A DNA stretch of 64,000 bases from Adiantum capillus-veneris (lineage: Eukaryota > Streptophyta > Polypodiopsida > Polypodiales > Pteridaceae). Shown here in pieces: positions 54,867 through 64,000 of this stretch. The DNA is taken from assembly GCA_014529385.2 (NCBI GenBank), contig CM043969.1, positions 25,873,946-25,937,945 of the forward strand, written 5' to 3'. The notes below the pieces were generated by a model, which ran no database searches, was not told the DNA's origin, and saw only the letters and a list, made by a program, of their open reading frames with translations. The stretch's first letter is position 1; each line of letters starts with the position of its first letter. A program made the position numbers and the translations under genes.

Positions 54867-55142
54867 TTTAGTATCCCAATGCTAAGCTTGTGCATCTTTA
54901 GTATCCCATTTCTTTTGCTCTGGAGTGACTGGTGAGGGTCCTGCACCAACAGCTGCACCACGACCAGGCATGGCAAGTGCAATGCTACCTGGACGAACTT
55001 CATCTCCAGATACATAATCCCACAATCCTTTACCAACCAAAACATTTTTGGCCATAAAAGACCAAAGAGAATAGTTGGTACCATCCAATTTGTCTTCGGA
55101 TGTAAACGCACCAAAAATCTCTTTCTCTGTAGATTGAGCCAT
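54867..55142 (-). pseudogene. Copia 4 gag N-terminus with internal deletion
   Basis: The start MAQSTEKEIFGAFTSEDKLDG is placed at 55,142, by analogy with MADNNN of copia 1 and because upstream codons are leader. LDGTNYSLWSFMAKNVLVGK is the copia gag opening. After WDTKDAQA the frame stops, and about 240 bp found in copia 1 gag are missing. The 13-bp sequence CTTTAGTATCCCA occurs at both 54,866 and 54,896, so the break point is marked by a short direct repeat. Confidence 0.8.
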
Positions 55143-55526
55143 ATTGTGGATGCACACAAGAGAGAAAAAGAACCTCTAAGAGATTCACAAATCTCCTCTC
55201 CAATGCAAGCAAAACACTACACAAAATCTCAGCACAAAGCTAAGACAAGCTGCTTCCCAAAAGAACTGTTTACCTGAAGAAAATCTGTCAAAAAGCACAC
55301 CCTCTTGATCTAAACGCCTCCAAAAAGTAACTTCTGCTACACTGCTCAGAACAAAATTCTAAGGGCTCGAACGGCTTCAAAAGGGGGGTAAATCTCAGGT
55401 CACCTCCTCAGAATACTCCCGGAACGTCGAGGATGCTCCCACGAGCAAATTTTCCGAAAACTGCCTGAAAACTACGATTGCGCGTGCGGACGCGAAAACA
55501 CAAGTAGAGGCTCTGGAAATCACCTT

Positions 55527-55538
55527 GCTCTGATACCA
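55527..55538 (-). promoter_or_regulatory. Copia 4 primer binding site
   Basis: The minus strand TGGTATCAGAGC, two bases from the LTR, is a full match to initiator tRNA-Met. Confidence 0.92.
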
Positions 55539-55540
55539 AT

Positions 55541-55819
55541 TGTTGAAGATGATGAAACAGGAAACAAAAGGAAGATAGCAACTCAGAGTAGGAAGAAGAT
55601 GGAGAAGGAGAAGACACAGAGCTTGCGTACAAGATCTCTATTGTCTATCTCTCTGTATTAATATACTAGTGTATATACAAACTCAGAGCTACAAAGCTTA
55701 TATGAGACCCTAAGAGATAAGGTGTCCTTTCACACCAGATGTCCAAGGGGAAAAACCCAGTGGGAGAAAAGTGCCCCTGGTGAAGCGCGTATACACACTA
55801 ACACTACTACATGTCTACA
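55541..55819 (-). repeat. Copia 4 5' LTR
   Basis: This 279-bp repeat is the copy next to the PBS and is flanked by TSD TGCAC. Confidence 0.93.
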
Positions 55820-55824
55820 TGCAC

Positions 55825-56713
55825 ACCACATACCCTAGGGCGATACACCATCGTCTTGGAGGACTCCAACTAGGAGGGGGGAGGCATTCTCAATGCAAAC
55901 CCAAGAAGAGTACTAAAGGGCACTGCTTTCTATGAATTTGGGATTTCGATTGCGTTTGATTGCAAAAAATTGGTGAACCCAAGTATATATGCCATTATCT
56001 AATAGGATTCAACAGAGACATGAGAACAAACGTCAGTAATGAGCTTGTAGGTGTGTGCATATATGTAAAAATAGCAATTTTCATGCATAAAAGTGAAAAA
56101 ACAAAGAAATTCAACCAACAACATTACGAATAAATGTACATAACGGTCCGTTGTGTTGTTTTTTATTTATTGGTATTGTCTGAGTTACAATAGTCATCTT
56201 CATTCTATTTTTGCTAAGTTCTTGGAAAACATAAAGAAAAAATAGAAGAAGAAGATGAGATGGAGTCGCAACAACAAAAAGAAAATACAAGAATGTTCAG
56301 CAAACAAAGGACATCATATGGTGAAGCCTAGGCACAGTTATGGAAGACCAATTTGGCCAGTTTTTAGATAAAAGGGCAAATTATCCACAGTTGGGTCAAA
56401 CAAAGCCCAAACGGGAAATTTTTTGAGCCTATAGTGCATTTCACAACAAGATAAAATCACATGTCAAATCTCATGGCAAGTGGTATGGGGAACCCCAATA
56501 TAAGATATTTTGACCTCACTTATTCTCTCATTTCTACTATTCACAAGTTAGAGAGAACTAGGAAGAACTACAGTGCACATACTTTCTTCGGATTCATACA
56601 CTGCACACGAGACAATAGTCGGAATTAGATATGAGAGGTAGGCTTCTTACCACGTGCCCTACATGTTTCATGCTTACTTTATCGTGACAAACTGACGGAA
56701 ACAGCAATGTGGC
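55825..56713 (+). other. Possible gypsy LTR (plus strand), no gene
   Basis: No coding frame. Its end, GAAACAGCA at 56,705-56,713, is followed by ATG and TGGCATCACAGGG, which could be a decayed PBS, so the stretch before it may be the 5' LTR of the plus-strand element with set 3 palindromes. No second copy is in the window. The block left of copia 4 (50,753-50,824) is continuous with it once copia 4 is removed. Confidence 0.3.
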
Positions 56714-57445
56714 ATCACAGGGAAGAGACCAAAAAGGGGTCATAACACAACAACCACAAACCCAATAGCTATGAGACTTGATAGGGGATAACCCTAGACT
56801 AGAGGAACACTTCTATGACCTCCTATACTGATTTAGACTAGTCAAACAAACCCTAACTTCCTGGATCCTGTAAAAGCCGACCCAAAAGAAAGTCATCAAA
56901 ATGCTACCGAAATTCAGGAATAGGTGTTCCTCAAGGGTACCTATAAGCCTAAGTAATTACCTCCAGAGTCAAACTAACAGGAGTTGGTCAAAACATCAAG
57001 CTATGCTTCACACCCACAAAGCGTCATTTGGATTTTATGGTTGAATGAGGAATCTTTTTGCCACCAAAATTCCTGGCCATCATCGACATATCACCAACAA
57101 CCAACACATATGGTCAGAAAACAAGAAAAATGGTCTCCAACCATCTTCTCCATAAAAAGATGCTATTTGTACAACAAATCATCAAAGAGGATATATGTAA
57201 GGCCAAATGATACACCAAAGCCATAGAAAGGTGCCCTTCTGTATCCACAAGCATGGGAGATGGATCTGAAGTGGAATCATTGCAAGAAGTCATCTCCAAA
57301 TGAAGAAATCCATTTCAGAGACCGAAATGTCAAATAGGGAGTTTCTAAGCTAAACAATTGACTTTTTAAGTTGAAAACTAGCTAGGAGGGCTTAGGGCAC
57401 AAGCACAAAACACCCCAGGTCATCAAAATCACTTTTTATTGAGGC

Positions 57446-57469
57446 AGACATCATACACATATGATGTCT
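57446..57469. repeat. Leader palindrome, set 3, copy 1
   Basis: AGACATCATACA is followed by CATATGATGTCT; ten of twelve pairs match. Confidence 0.8.
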
Positions 57470-57712
57470 CACAGTGAGCTTTTGCACAAATATCACTAAC
57501 CTGACTTCATAGACTCATTGTGCATACACGGCCTAAACATGAAGCACATAAGATTTCATAAAATTTGGAGCTGATTAGGCTACTCAAGGCCTAATCCCAT
57601 AATTTGGCTTTGGACTTACCAAAAGTTCTCCAAATCAAGTGAAATTTCACACAAAGCAAGCACATAGCCTATATATCATGTCCCAATGCTCAAATATCCA
57701 GTTTGCAAAATG

Positions 57713-57736
57713 AGACATCATACGTGTATGATGTCT
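57713..57736. repeat. Leader palindrome, set 3, copy 2
   Basis: AGACATCATACG is followed by TGTATGATGTCT; only the central pair is unmatched. Confidence 0.88.
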
Positions 57737-57990
57737 AGACCTATCTCACAGAGGGATTCTGTCACCTAGATTTGTAAATCATGGTACATATAGCCTCTAC
57801 ACCAAATTTGAGCATCTTTGGGCATCTCTTGATCACCACCCTCATCATTTTTCCAATCATAGTTTTCTAAACCCATTCTATGGAATTGGGAACATGAGCA
57901 CTAGTCCAAATTCATAATTGCACACATCAAAGAAATACACACATCAGGAGCTACCTTTGCACCAAGTTTGAGCCAAAAAAATGCCAACCT

Positions 57991-58014
57991 AGACATCATA
58001 TGCATATGATGTCT
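57991..58014. repeat. Leader palindrome, set 3, copy 3 (perfect)
   Basis: AGACATCATATG is followed by its exact reverse complement. The inner pair 11-14 has changed from C/G to T/A on both sides. Confidence 0.9.
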
Positions 58015-58275
58015 AGACCCCTTGAATTGACATGCTGTTGTGATTTTGAAAACCCTTACACTTTATACACATCATTTTGAGCTCCCCATCAAGTTTACAT
58101 CACATTTGGATATCTTTTGACCTCCACTTACCCAAAAAGTGGAAATCTTATGCACAAACCCCTTCAAGTCCTTCGACACCCATTCACAAGCTCAATTTCA
58201 AATCTGAGACCATGGACACCATGCACATGCTATACACAAACTTACCCAAGGAGTTTCATGTTGTTTTGCATCAAC

Positions 58276-58299
58276 AGACATCTATGTGTATGATGTATG
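58276..58299. repeat. Leader palindrome, set 3, copy 4 (degenerate)
   Basis: AGACATCTATGT is followed by GTATGATGTATG; the most decayed copy, still in register. Confidence 0.65.
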
Positions 58300-58547
58300 T
58301 TCTCTCATACAATTGTCAAACTCCACAACTTTCATCATGAGCATGTTCACCTCATAGTATAAAGGCCATGCATTTAATTTGGATAAGTTGTGACCAGTTG
58401 AGCCTAAAATCAAAAAATCCTGGAAAAAGACACATTCTATGCCCCCAAACACATGACTCATCTCCAAATCAAAATTTTGAGATGATCAAAGGATTTTGCA
58501 TCACCTAAGGATCCTATAGATGAAGTCTGGGCCAAAAACCTCAACAG

Positions 58548-58571
58548 AGACATCATACGTGTATGATGTCT
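58548..58571. repeat. Leader palindrome, set 3, copy 5
   Basis: AGACATCATACG is followed by TGTATGATGTCT; only the central pair is unmatched. Confidence 0.88.
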
Positions 58572-58831
58572 CCATAGGCCAAAATGATCAATCTGGGGGA
58601 TTTATCACTTCCAATTCCATCGTCCCATTAATCTTAGCCCACAACCCAAGTCTCATCAAGTTTTGACTCTTTACACCCATCTAAACCCAAGTTTTGGAAT
58701 CCTAAGCTCTACACCTAAATTTTGGCTCAAACACACGAGAAGAAACACAAATCCAAGTATGGTATCACAGAAGGTTATTCCATGCTAAAGCCCAACTATA
58801 GTACACAAATTTGAGCCATTTTGAACAAAGT

Positions 58832-58855
58832 AGACATCAAATGCGTATGATGTCT
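58832..58855. repeat. Leader palindrome, set 3, copy 6
   Basis: AGACATCAAATG is followed by CGTATGATGTCT; two pairs are unmatched. Confidence 0.8.
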
Positions 58856-59116
58856 CACTAGCCTGAAGATGAACGTGGAAGCTAATTGACCCCTTCTAAG
58901 CCTTTACCACATGATTATGAGAGCATCTACCAAGTTTAACCCCATTTGAACCTCATTTGCTTAAAACTAAGCCAAAATCAAACTTCAGAGCTTGAAAGGA
59001 GTTCTAATGGTCACAACTTGTCCCAAACAACATCCAAATTGAAATCCAAGAATATATCCATGATGTACATGCTATGCGCTATGCATATATGGGAGATTAC
59101 TCAGTTCTAAGCACCT

Positions 59117-59140
59117 AGACATCATACGCGTATGACGTCT
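59117..59140. repeat. Leader palindrome, set 3, copy 7
   Basis: AGACATCATACG is followed by CGTATGACGTCT; one pair is unmatched. Confidence 0.85.
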
Positions 59141-59308
59141 CACATCATAAATCTGCACCCAAAATGCATTTTTGACCACATACATAGCACCCTTAGGCCC
59201 TAATTAGCGTTTCTTTCAAATTTGAAGTCATTTGGATAGCTGGAAATTGAAAAAATGCTAGATTTTGTAAACAAGCTAACTTTTTCACTTAGAGTGCCCG
59301 CAGGATCA

Positions 59309-59562
59309 ATGAAAGCTAGCAAACCATCAGCTAAAAAGAAGAGACTGTTTTGAAAGACATCATTGCAGCCGCAAAACCTTACACTCTCTTTGACGAAACA
59401 CTAAAACCAGCCAAAGCTTGGATAGATGAAGTCACACTGGAACCTAAAGGAATCAAATTTTATCAAGGTACATTCAAATATCCACAAGGCAATACAATAG
59501 ATGTGCCCATGATGCCCAAAGAGCTTAGTGAGATGCCAGCAAGGAAAGCATCCTCAATGTAA
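59309..59562 (+). pseudogene. Start of accessory ORF behind set 3 palindromes
   Basis: It starts at 59,309 (MKASKPSAKKKRLF) and is shifted by one or two bases near 59,350. It then continues LKDIIAAAKPYTLFDETLKP and YQGTFKYPQGNTIDVPMMPK, ending at a stop at 59,560. The pattern G-x-F ... G ... P-x-E-L matches the start of the H accessory ORF (IGKFQAADGEIVKATLFPREL). Both lie directly behind palindrome arrays. Only about 85 residues remain. Function unknown. Confidence 0.45.
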
Positions 59563-59852
59563 GATCCCCAAACCCACCGACACCAAAAACGGGATGGGAC
59601 CATTGACAGGTCTCTAGGCCTACTAAAGAGACCTAGTCCTGTCTCGCAGTGAAAACGGGACCATTTTTTTTTTTCTGGCCCTATAACTTCATCATTGAGA
59701 TTATGGTTTCCTTAGCCAACGATTTTTTCCCCCTAACATATGTGAGGGCACAGCCGTTGGTGGATTCCTCCTCCTTGTGAAGAAGTTGAAGTTTCTAAAC
59801 GTTTAGTGCATGGGAATGGATAGTTACTTGACTAATCAAGTCCACCCGTCCA
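59563..59852. other. No gene recognised
   Basis: This is flanking DNA between the accessory ORF remnant and copia 5. It contains a T12 run at 59,665-59,678 and AAAACGGGACC/AAAACGGGATG repeats. Confidence 0.4.
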
Positions 59853-60193
59853 TGATTGACAACCATAGTCATGTAAAGAATGAGGATGCAAGAGAGCTAC
59901 ACAAGACAAGCACAAAGCACACAGAGATGGAAAGCTTCTTCTTCTTCTTCACAGAAAAGAGAGTACAAAATGACTAAGTGCTAAAGCTGAAAAGTAGCAC
60001 ATATGTACATGCGGTCACTAAGTGTGAACTCGCTAGAAGCGTACTAGGCTGGCACTATAAGTGTAGTCCAGCGGTAGAATCACTGGCAGAGATCCTCCGT
60101 GTCGGTCACCTAACGCGCCAGTGAGTAAATGCCGTAAGCGGCCAAGACCCGTAGTGGATGCCAGCTCAAGGTGTAGAGCTCGACATCTCAACA
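59853..60193 (-). repeat. Copia 5 3' LTR (left edge inferred)
   Basis: The right edge is set by CTCAACA next to the PPT complement (CTCCCCCTC). The left edge is placed at TGATTGACAACC because it makes TG...CA ends of the TGTTGA/TCAATCA kind. The partner LTR is outside the window, so the edge and the candidate TSD GTCCA (59,848-59,852) cannot be tested here. The CTTCTTCTTC run at 59,937-59,950 is inside it. Confidence 0.6.
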
Positions 60194-63100
60194 CTCCCCC
60201 TCGAGCTCTGCATGTCGTAGAGTCCAAGCATAGTCCGGAAACATCGAAGCTTCTCAGCTCCGAGGGCCTTGGTAAAGATATCCGCTATCTGCTCCTCTGT
60301 GCTGACGTAGACCAAGTCGATGTCGCCCGCCAACACTCGCTCTCGAACGTAGTGGTAATGGACCTCTATGTGTTTGGTCCTAGCATGGAACACTGGGTTC
60401 CTAGCCAACTGCATGCTGCTGAGGTTGTCACAATGAATGAAAATCTGCTGGTCCACTTGCACTCCCAAGTCCTCAAGTAATGTGCGTAGCCAAGCTACCT
60501 CGCACGCCGCAACTGCTGCACCTCTGTACTCGGCCTCTGTGCTCGATAAAGCAACCGTAGGCTGCTTTTTGCTACTCCAAGTAACAACAGCACTCCCAAA
60601 AGAGAACATGAAGCCACTCGTAGGTCTCCTATCAACAATGCTACCTGCCCAATCTGCATCTGTATACCCATACAATGCTAATGGTGCATCTGCTGCATAG
60701 AACAATGCGTAGTCAAGAGTCCCTTGCACATACCTAAGTGTGCGTCGTACTCCATCCAAATGTGGCTTCCTCGGAAGCTGCATGAACTGACTCTCCAAGC
60801 CTACTGTGTAGCTCAAGTCTGGCCTTGTGATAGTCAAGTAGATTAGACTACCCACCATCTTCCTGTACATATTGACATCCTCAACAACATCACCCTTCTC
60901 TGCACTCAGCTTTGCATTCACATCCAAGGGAATGGAAATCGGCTTACAATCAGCCATACCATACTTTGACAACATGTCCAAAGCATATTGTCTCTGTGAC
61001 AGCCATACACCCTCTGGAGTCCTGATCACCTCAATGCCAAGAAAGTAGCGCAACTCGCCCAAATCTTTCATTTCAAACTCCTGTTTGAGAAGACCCTTCA
61101 CATGGTCAATCTCCATAACATTGTCACCAACAATAATAAGGTCATCTACATATATGGTAATGACCACAATCCCCAGATCACTCTCACGTACATAGAGTGA
61201 ATGATCAGCATGAGCTCTCCTAAAACCAATACTGACAAGATACTTGGCAATCCTGTCATACCATGCTCTAGAGCCCTGCTTCAAACCATACAAAGCTTTG
61301 AGAAGTCTGCATACATAATTTGGGTAACCTGGATCGACATAACCAGGTGGCTGATCCATATACACTTCCTCTTGCAACTCACCATTCAAGAAGGCATTCT
61401 TTACATCCATTTGATGCATAATCCATCCTCTAGATGCAGCCACTGCTATGACAGCTCTCACAGTCGTCATTTTTGCCACTGGAGCAAAGGTCTCCTCATA
61501 GTCTATGCCATACGTCTGTGCATAACCCTTTGCGACCAGCCTTGCCTTGTGACGCTCAATGTTACCATCAGCCTTATGCTTGGTTTTATACACCCATTTA
61601 CAGCCAATAGCTTTCTTGCCACTTGGCAATGGCACCAACTCCCATGTGTCATTTGCTTCCAATGCAGCCATCTCTTCATTCATTGCATCATCCCAATGCA
61701 CATTTCCAACTGCATCCTCAAAACATGTGGGCTCCACATCCTGTATCACCTTAGCCATGTAGGCTTGGTGATGCGCTAGATACCCACCATAAGTCAATTT
61801 CTGAACTGGATTTCTGACTCTATTAGATCTGCGCGGTCCTTGGTCACTCCTTTGCCCTCTAGCATCTTCTTGTACTTTCCTTACACCAGGTGTCCTGACA
61901 GCCGGAATTCCAAATTCCTCATCAAGACTTTGTTCAGAACCATCTAAATCCATGTCTACATGTGAAAAACCTGATGATGCATCAACCATAAAGTGAGGTT
62001 CATCAACCTTTTCCTTTCCTTTTCGTGATACATTCCCTGTACCTGTTGGTGGAGTAACCTGCGTACGTAGTCTACCATTCCATGGTTTCTCAACAGAGCC
62101 ACGAGAAGAGGACTCTTGTGGTCCACTCAAAACCTGTGACTGTGGCCTCACATTTTGTACAACCACATCATCTTTTACATCAGCCCCAATAGTGCCATGT
62201 GCATTACTGTACCAGCTGCTCATCTCATCAAAGACTACATCTCTGCTCACTCGTAATTCTTGTGTAGTAGGATTGTAGCACCTGTACCCCTTTTGTTCAA
62301 GGGAATATCCCACAAGAATACATTTCTCTGCTTTAGGATCCAATTTCCTACGCAACTCATCTGGTACATGCACGTAAGCTATGCAGCCAAACACTTTCAA
62401 GTGTGCCAAATCAGGCTTTGTACCTGTAAACTTTTCCTCAGGTGTTACATCATGCACCGCAGCTGTAGGTGTCCTGTTCATAATGTACACAGCTGTATTT
62501 ACAGCTTCAGCCCAGAAATGATGAGGCATGTTCTTCTCATTCATCAATGCACGTGCAACCTCTGCAATGTGCCTGTTTTTCCTTTCTGCGACCCCATTCT
62601 GCTGTGGAGTATATCTGCATGTAAACTGCCTGTGTATACCATGCATTCGCAGAAAATCTGAAAAATCATTGGAGAAGTACTCTCCCCCTCCATCTGACCT
62701 CAATGTCTTGATTTGCATATCTGTCTCCTTCTCAATCATGACTTTGAAGTCTTGAAAGTGACCAAACACTTCACTTTTGTTACACATGAAGTAGACCCAT
62801 ACTTTCCTTGTATGGTCATCAATGAAAGAGACATAATACCTGCAACCATGTATACTTGCAGTATCGGTTGGACCACAAACATCTGTGTGCACCACCTCAA
62901 GTGGCCTTTTACATACATTGCGCTCATGTGGAAATGAGCCCTTTGACTGTTTTCCAAACTGGCATGCTGCACACACTTTATGCATACCATCCACCTTGAA
63001 TTTGGGCAAACCTTTTACAATCTGTTTTGATTGCATGCTGCGCAATCTCTGCTCATTGACATGGCCAATGCGTTTGTGCCAAATGTCAACATCAGCCACA

Positions 63101-63996
63101 ACACCTGTGCCCTGTGCAAATAATGCAGCTTTTACCTCAGGCATGTGTACATTCAGCGTAAACATTCTGCCCACACATTTGCCCTCTGTGATCATCTTAC
63201 AGCCATTCTGGAAATCTTCTACATAACAACCATTTGGATTGAAGCGAACCTGCAAACCCTGCTCAACCATTTGTCCAATAGAAACAAGATTCTTTGTAAT
63301 GTTTGGGACATGAAGTACATCTGCTAAGTACTTTGATTTCCCACTCTTCGTATTTAGAGGTATGTCCCCTACATGAGCAATGGGGTGAGCTGTGTCATCT
63401 CCTGTCTGCACATAGCCTGACACATCTGGTTTGCGCATATCTCTAAACCACTCTCCATGAGACGTCATGTGATTAGAGGCACCTGAATCCACATACCAAA
63501 CATCATCTTGGGTGGAATTCTCTGCAGTCATTGTATTCATTACATGCTGCATAACAAACATGCGCTCGTTTTTGCTGTCATCTGCATCTCTGCTAGTAGA
63601 TGCATAGTTGCCCTGTTCTCTCTTTCTACTTGCTTTTCCCTTTGGACAGTCACGTGACATGTGACCTCTTTCACCACAAGTCCAACATTCTCTACTATCT
63701 GGAGTATGTTGCTGCCTGCTTGATCCTGCACCACGACCTCTTTGACTCCCCCTGCCTTGAGACTGGTTTCCCCTGCCACCTGTATTGTTTTGATTTGATT
63801 GACCTTCCAGAAATTGTCCCCTGCAACCCCTTGGGCCTCGACCACGACCTCTACCTCTACCTCTGTTGGAGTTAGAATAGAAGGCCTGTTCAGAATTATT
63901 TCTGCCATGAGAAGAAGATGTGTCAAGGTTCTTCTCCTCAAGAATAAGCATAGAAATCAAATCTTGGAACACGGGGATGTCGTCTCTTGTATTCAT
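60166..63996 (-). CDS. Copia 5 gag-pol polyprotein, partial (N-terminus outside window)
   Basis: An uninterrupted frame of at least 1,276 residues is still open at the window edge, so the apparent Met at 63,996 is probably internal. In visible numbering: an RG-rich stretch (45-90) and CCHC knuckle C104, C107, H112, C117 of gag; protease DSGA at 170-173; HHCC zinc H307, H312, C342, C345; integrase D372, D435, E471 (spacings 62 and 35); RT KWVYK at 800 and YVDD 949-952; RNase H (GYTDADWAGSIVDRRPTSG, SSTEAEYRGA, HCDNLSSMQLARNPV). The stop at 60,166 falls 27 bases inside the 3' LTR. All catalytic residues are present. The protein is a different copia lineage from copia 3. Confidence 0.93.
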   Translation of the reverse strand: MNTRDDIPVFQDLISMLILEEKNLDTSSSHGRNNSEQAFYSNSNRGRGRGRGRGPRGCRGQFLEGQSNQNNTGGRGNQSQGRGSQRGRGAGSSRQQHTPDSRECWTCGERGHMSRDCPKGKASRKREQGNYASTSRDADDSKNERMFVMQHVMNTMTAENSTQDDVWYVDSGASNHMTSHGEWFRDMRKPDVSGYVQTGDDTAHPIAHVGDIPLNTKSGKSKYLADVLHVPNITKNLVSIGQMVEQGLQVRFNPNGCYVEDFQNGCKMITEGKCVGRMFTLNVHMPEVKAALFAQGTGVVADVDIWHKRIGHVNEQRLRSMQSKQIVKGLPKFKVDGMHKVCAACQFGKQSKGSFPHERNVCKRPLEVVHTDVCGPTDTASIHGCRYYVSFIDDHTRKVWVYFMCNKSEVFGHFQDFKVMIEKETDMQIKTLRSDGGGEYFSNDFSDFLRMHGIHRQFTCRYTPQQNGVAERKNRHIAEVARALMNEKNMPHHFWAEAVNTAVYIMNRTPTAAVHDVTPEEKFTGTKPDLAHLKVFGCIAYVHVPDELRRKLDPKAEKCILVGYSLEQKGYRCYNPTTQELRVSRDVVFDEMSSWYSNAHGTIGADVKDDVVVQNVRPQSQVLSGPQESSSRGSVEKPWNGRLRTQVTPPTGTGNVSRKGKEKVDEPHFMVDASSGFSHVDMDLDGSEQSLDEEFGIPAVRTPGVRKVQEDARGQRSDQGPRRSNRVRNPVQKLTYGGYLAHHQAYMAKVIQDVEPTCFEDAVGNVHWDDAMNEEMAALEANDTWELVPLPSGKKAIGCKWVYKTKHKADGNIERHKARLVAKGYAQTYGIDYEETFAPVAKMTTVRAVIAVAASRGWIMHQMDVKNAFLNGELQEEVYMDQPPGYVDPGYPNYVCRLLKALYGLKQGSRAWYDRIAKYLVSIGFRRAHADHSLYVRESDLGIVVITIYVDDLIIVGDNVMEIDHVKGLLKQEFEMKDLGELRYFLGIEVIRTPEGVWLSQRQYALDMLSKYGMADCKPISIPLDVNAKLSAEKGDVVEDVNMYRKMVGSLIYLTITRPDLSYTVGLESQFMQLPRKPHLDGVRRTLRYVQGTLDYALFYAADAPLALYGYTDADWAGSIVDRRPTSGFMFSFGSAVVTWSSKKQPTVALSSTEAEYRGAAVAACEVAWLRTLLEDLGVQVDQQIFIHCDNLSSMQLARNPVFHARTKHIEVHYHYVRERVLAGDIDLVYVSTEEQIADIFTKALGAEKLRCFRTMLGLYDMQSSRGSVEMSSSTP
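60194..60204 (-). promoter_or_regulatory. Copia 5 polypurine tract
   Basis: The minus strand reads GAGGGGGAG directly before TGTTGAG. It overlaps the end of the coding frame. Confidence 0.8.
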
Positions 63997-64000
63997 GGAA

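Larger units (their letters stand above)
50825..55819 (-). mobile_element. Copia 4: Ty1/copia element, frame-broken
   Basis: 279-bp LTRs at 50,825-51,103 and 55,541-55,819. TSD TGCAC at 50,820-50,824 and 55,820-55,824. PBS and PPT are intact. The LTRs differ at about eleven positions. Proteins are of the same general copia type as 1 and 2 but a separate family with different LTRs. It lies next to the truncated element D LTR. Confidence 0.93.
56714..59308 (+). other. Leader with set 3 palindromes
   Basis: This is about 2.6 kb of non-coding DNA with seven 24-bp palindromes spaced 267, 278, 285, 272, 284 and 285 bp. Words such as ACCAAGTTTGAGCC recur in diverged form between palindromes (57,960; 58,930; 58,800 as ACAAATTTGAGCC), so the leader looks like an array of old 280-bp tandem repeats in which mainly the palindrome is kept. 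Confidence 0.7.

Noticed and set aside
57446-59140. CRISPR-like array
   Set aside because: The repeats are evenly spaced, but the spacing is 270-285 bp rather than 50-80 bp, the repeats are fully palindromic, and the setting is a plant retroelement leader.
1-64000. tRNA or rRNA genes
   Set aside because: Looking for cloverleaf-like ends and conserved rRNA words gave nothing beyond the tRNA-complementary primer sites; a covariance-model scan was not possible here.

Overview
This window is plant nuclear DNA from a large, repeat-rich genome. It holds a pile of nested LTR retrotransposons, with no intact host gene, no rRNA or tRNA gene, and nothing bacterial (no operons, ribosome binding sites or CRISPR array). 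The evidence for a land plant is: Ty1/copia polyproteins of plant type; Ty3/gypsy gag-pro fragments with an Asp-tRNA-like primer site of the kind used by plant Tat/Athila elements; plant-type introns in the one host-like gene fragment; and AT-rich DNA between elements. The species cannot be told from this. A fern, gymnosperm or other large-genome plant would fit.

Layout from left to right. (1) 1-13,198: minus-strand gypsy DNA in tandem. A leader (1-326) abuts LTR1 (327-~975). LTR1 is followed by an element with protease and gag but no visible RT or integrase (~952-5,740). Its leader holds periodic palindromes and is split by copia element 1 (6,275-11,390, TSD CTGGC); then come the PBS and LTR2 (12,535-~13,198). 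(2) 13,346-16,990: a decayed accessory ORF behind a second kind of palindrome array. (3) ~18,100-20,970: gypsy protease and integrase scraps. (4) 21,080-22,020: a three-exon host-like gene remnant. (5) 22,741-~31,300: another gypsy element (F) with gag, a leader with five palindromes, PBS and LTR. Its gag is split by a gag-only LTR element (E, 23,445-26,722, TSD GTGTG) that carries an extra inverted LTR. (6) 32,205-~50,752: a gypsy element (D) with gag, protease, partial RT and an accessory ORF just inside its 3' LTR. It is interrupted by copia 2 (36,602-47,722, TSD TTTTC), itself interrupted by copia 3 (39,903-45,457, TSD CCAGG) and by an LTR fragment of D type. (7) 50,825-55,819: copia 4 (TSD TGCAC). 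(8) 56,714-59,562, plus strand: a third palindrome array followed by the start of an accessory ORF. (9) 59,853-64,000: copia 5, an open minus-strand frame that runs off the window.

Copia 3 (1,324-residue open frame, LTRs differing at about 2 of 219 positions) is the youngest insertion and probably still capable of transposition. Copia 5 is also uninterrupted where visible. Copia 1, 2 and 4 are frame-broken, with LTRs differing by roughly 4-5% by eye. The gypsy elements are older.

The most unusual signal is not a gene. Three gypsy-type leaders carry long palindromes of 20-24 bp repeated about every 265-300 bp, while the DNA between them has diverged. The families use different palindrome sequences, and substitutions in one arm are often matched in the other. 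The same palindrome class sits in front of both gag-type and accessory-ORF-type first genes, which suggests a cis-acting leader signal shared by an element and a partner, for example for RNA dimerisation or packaging, or a symmetric protein-binding site. That function is inference.
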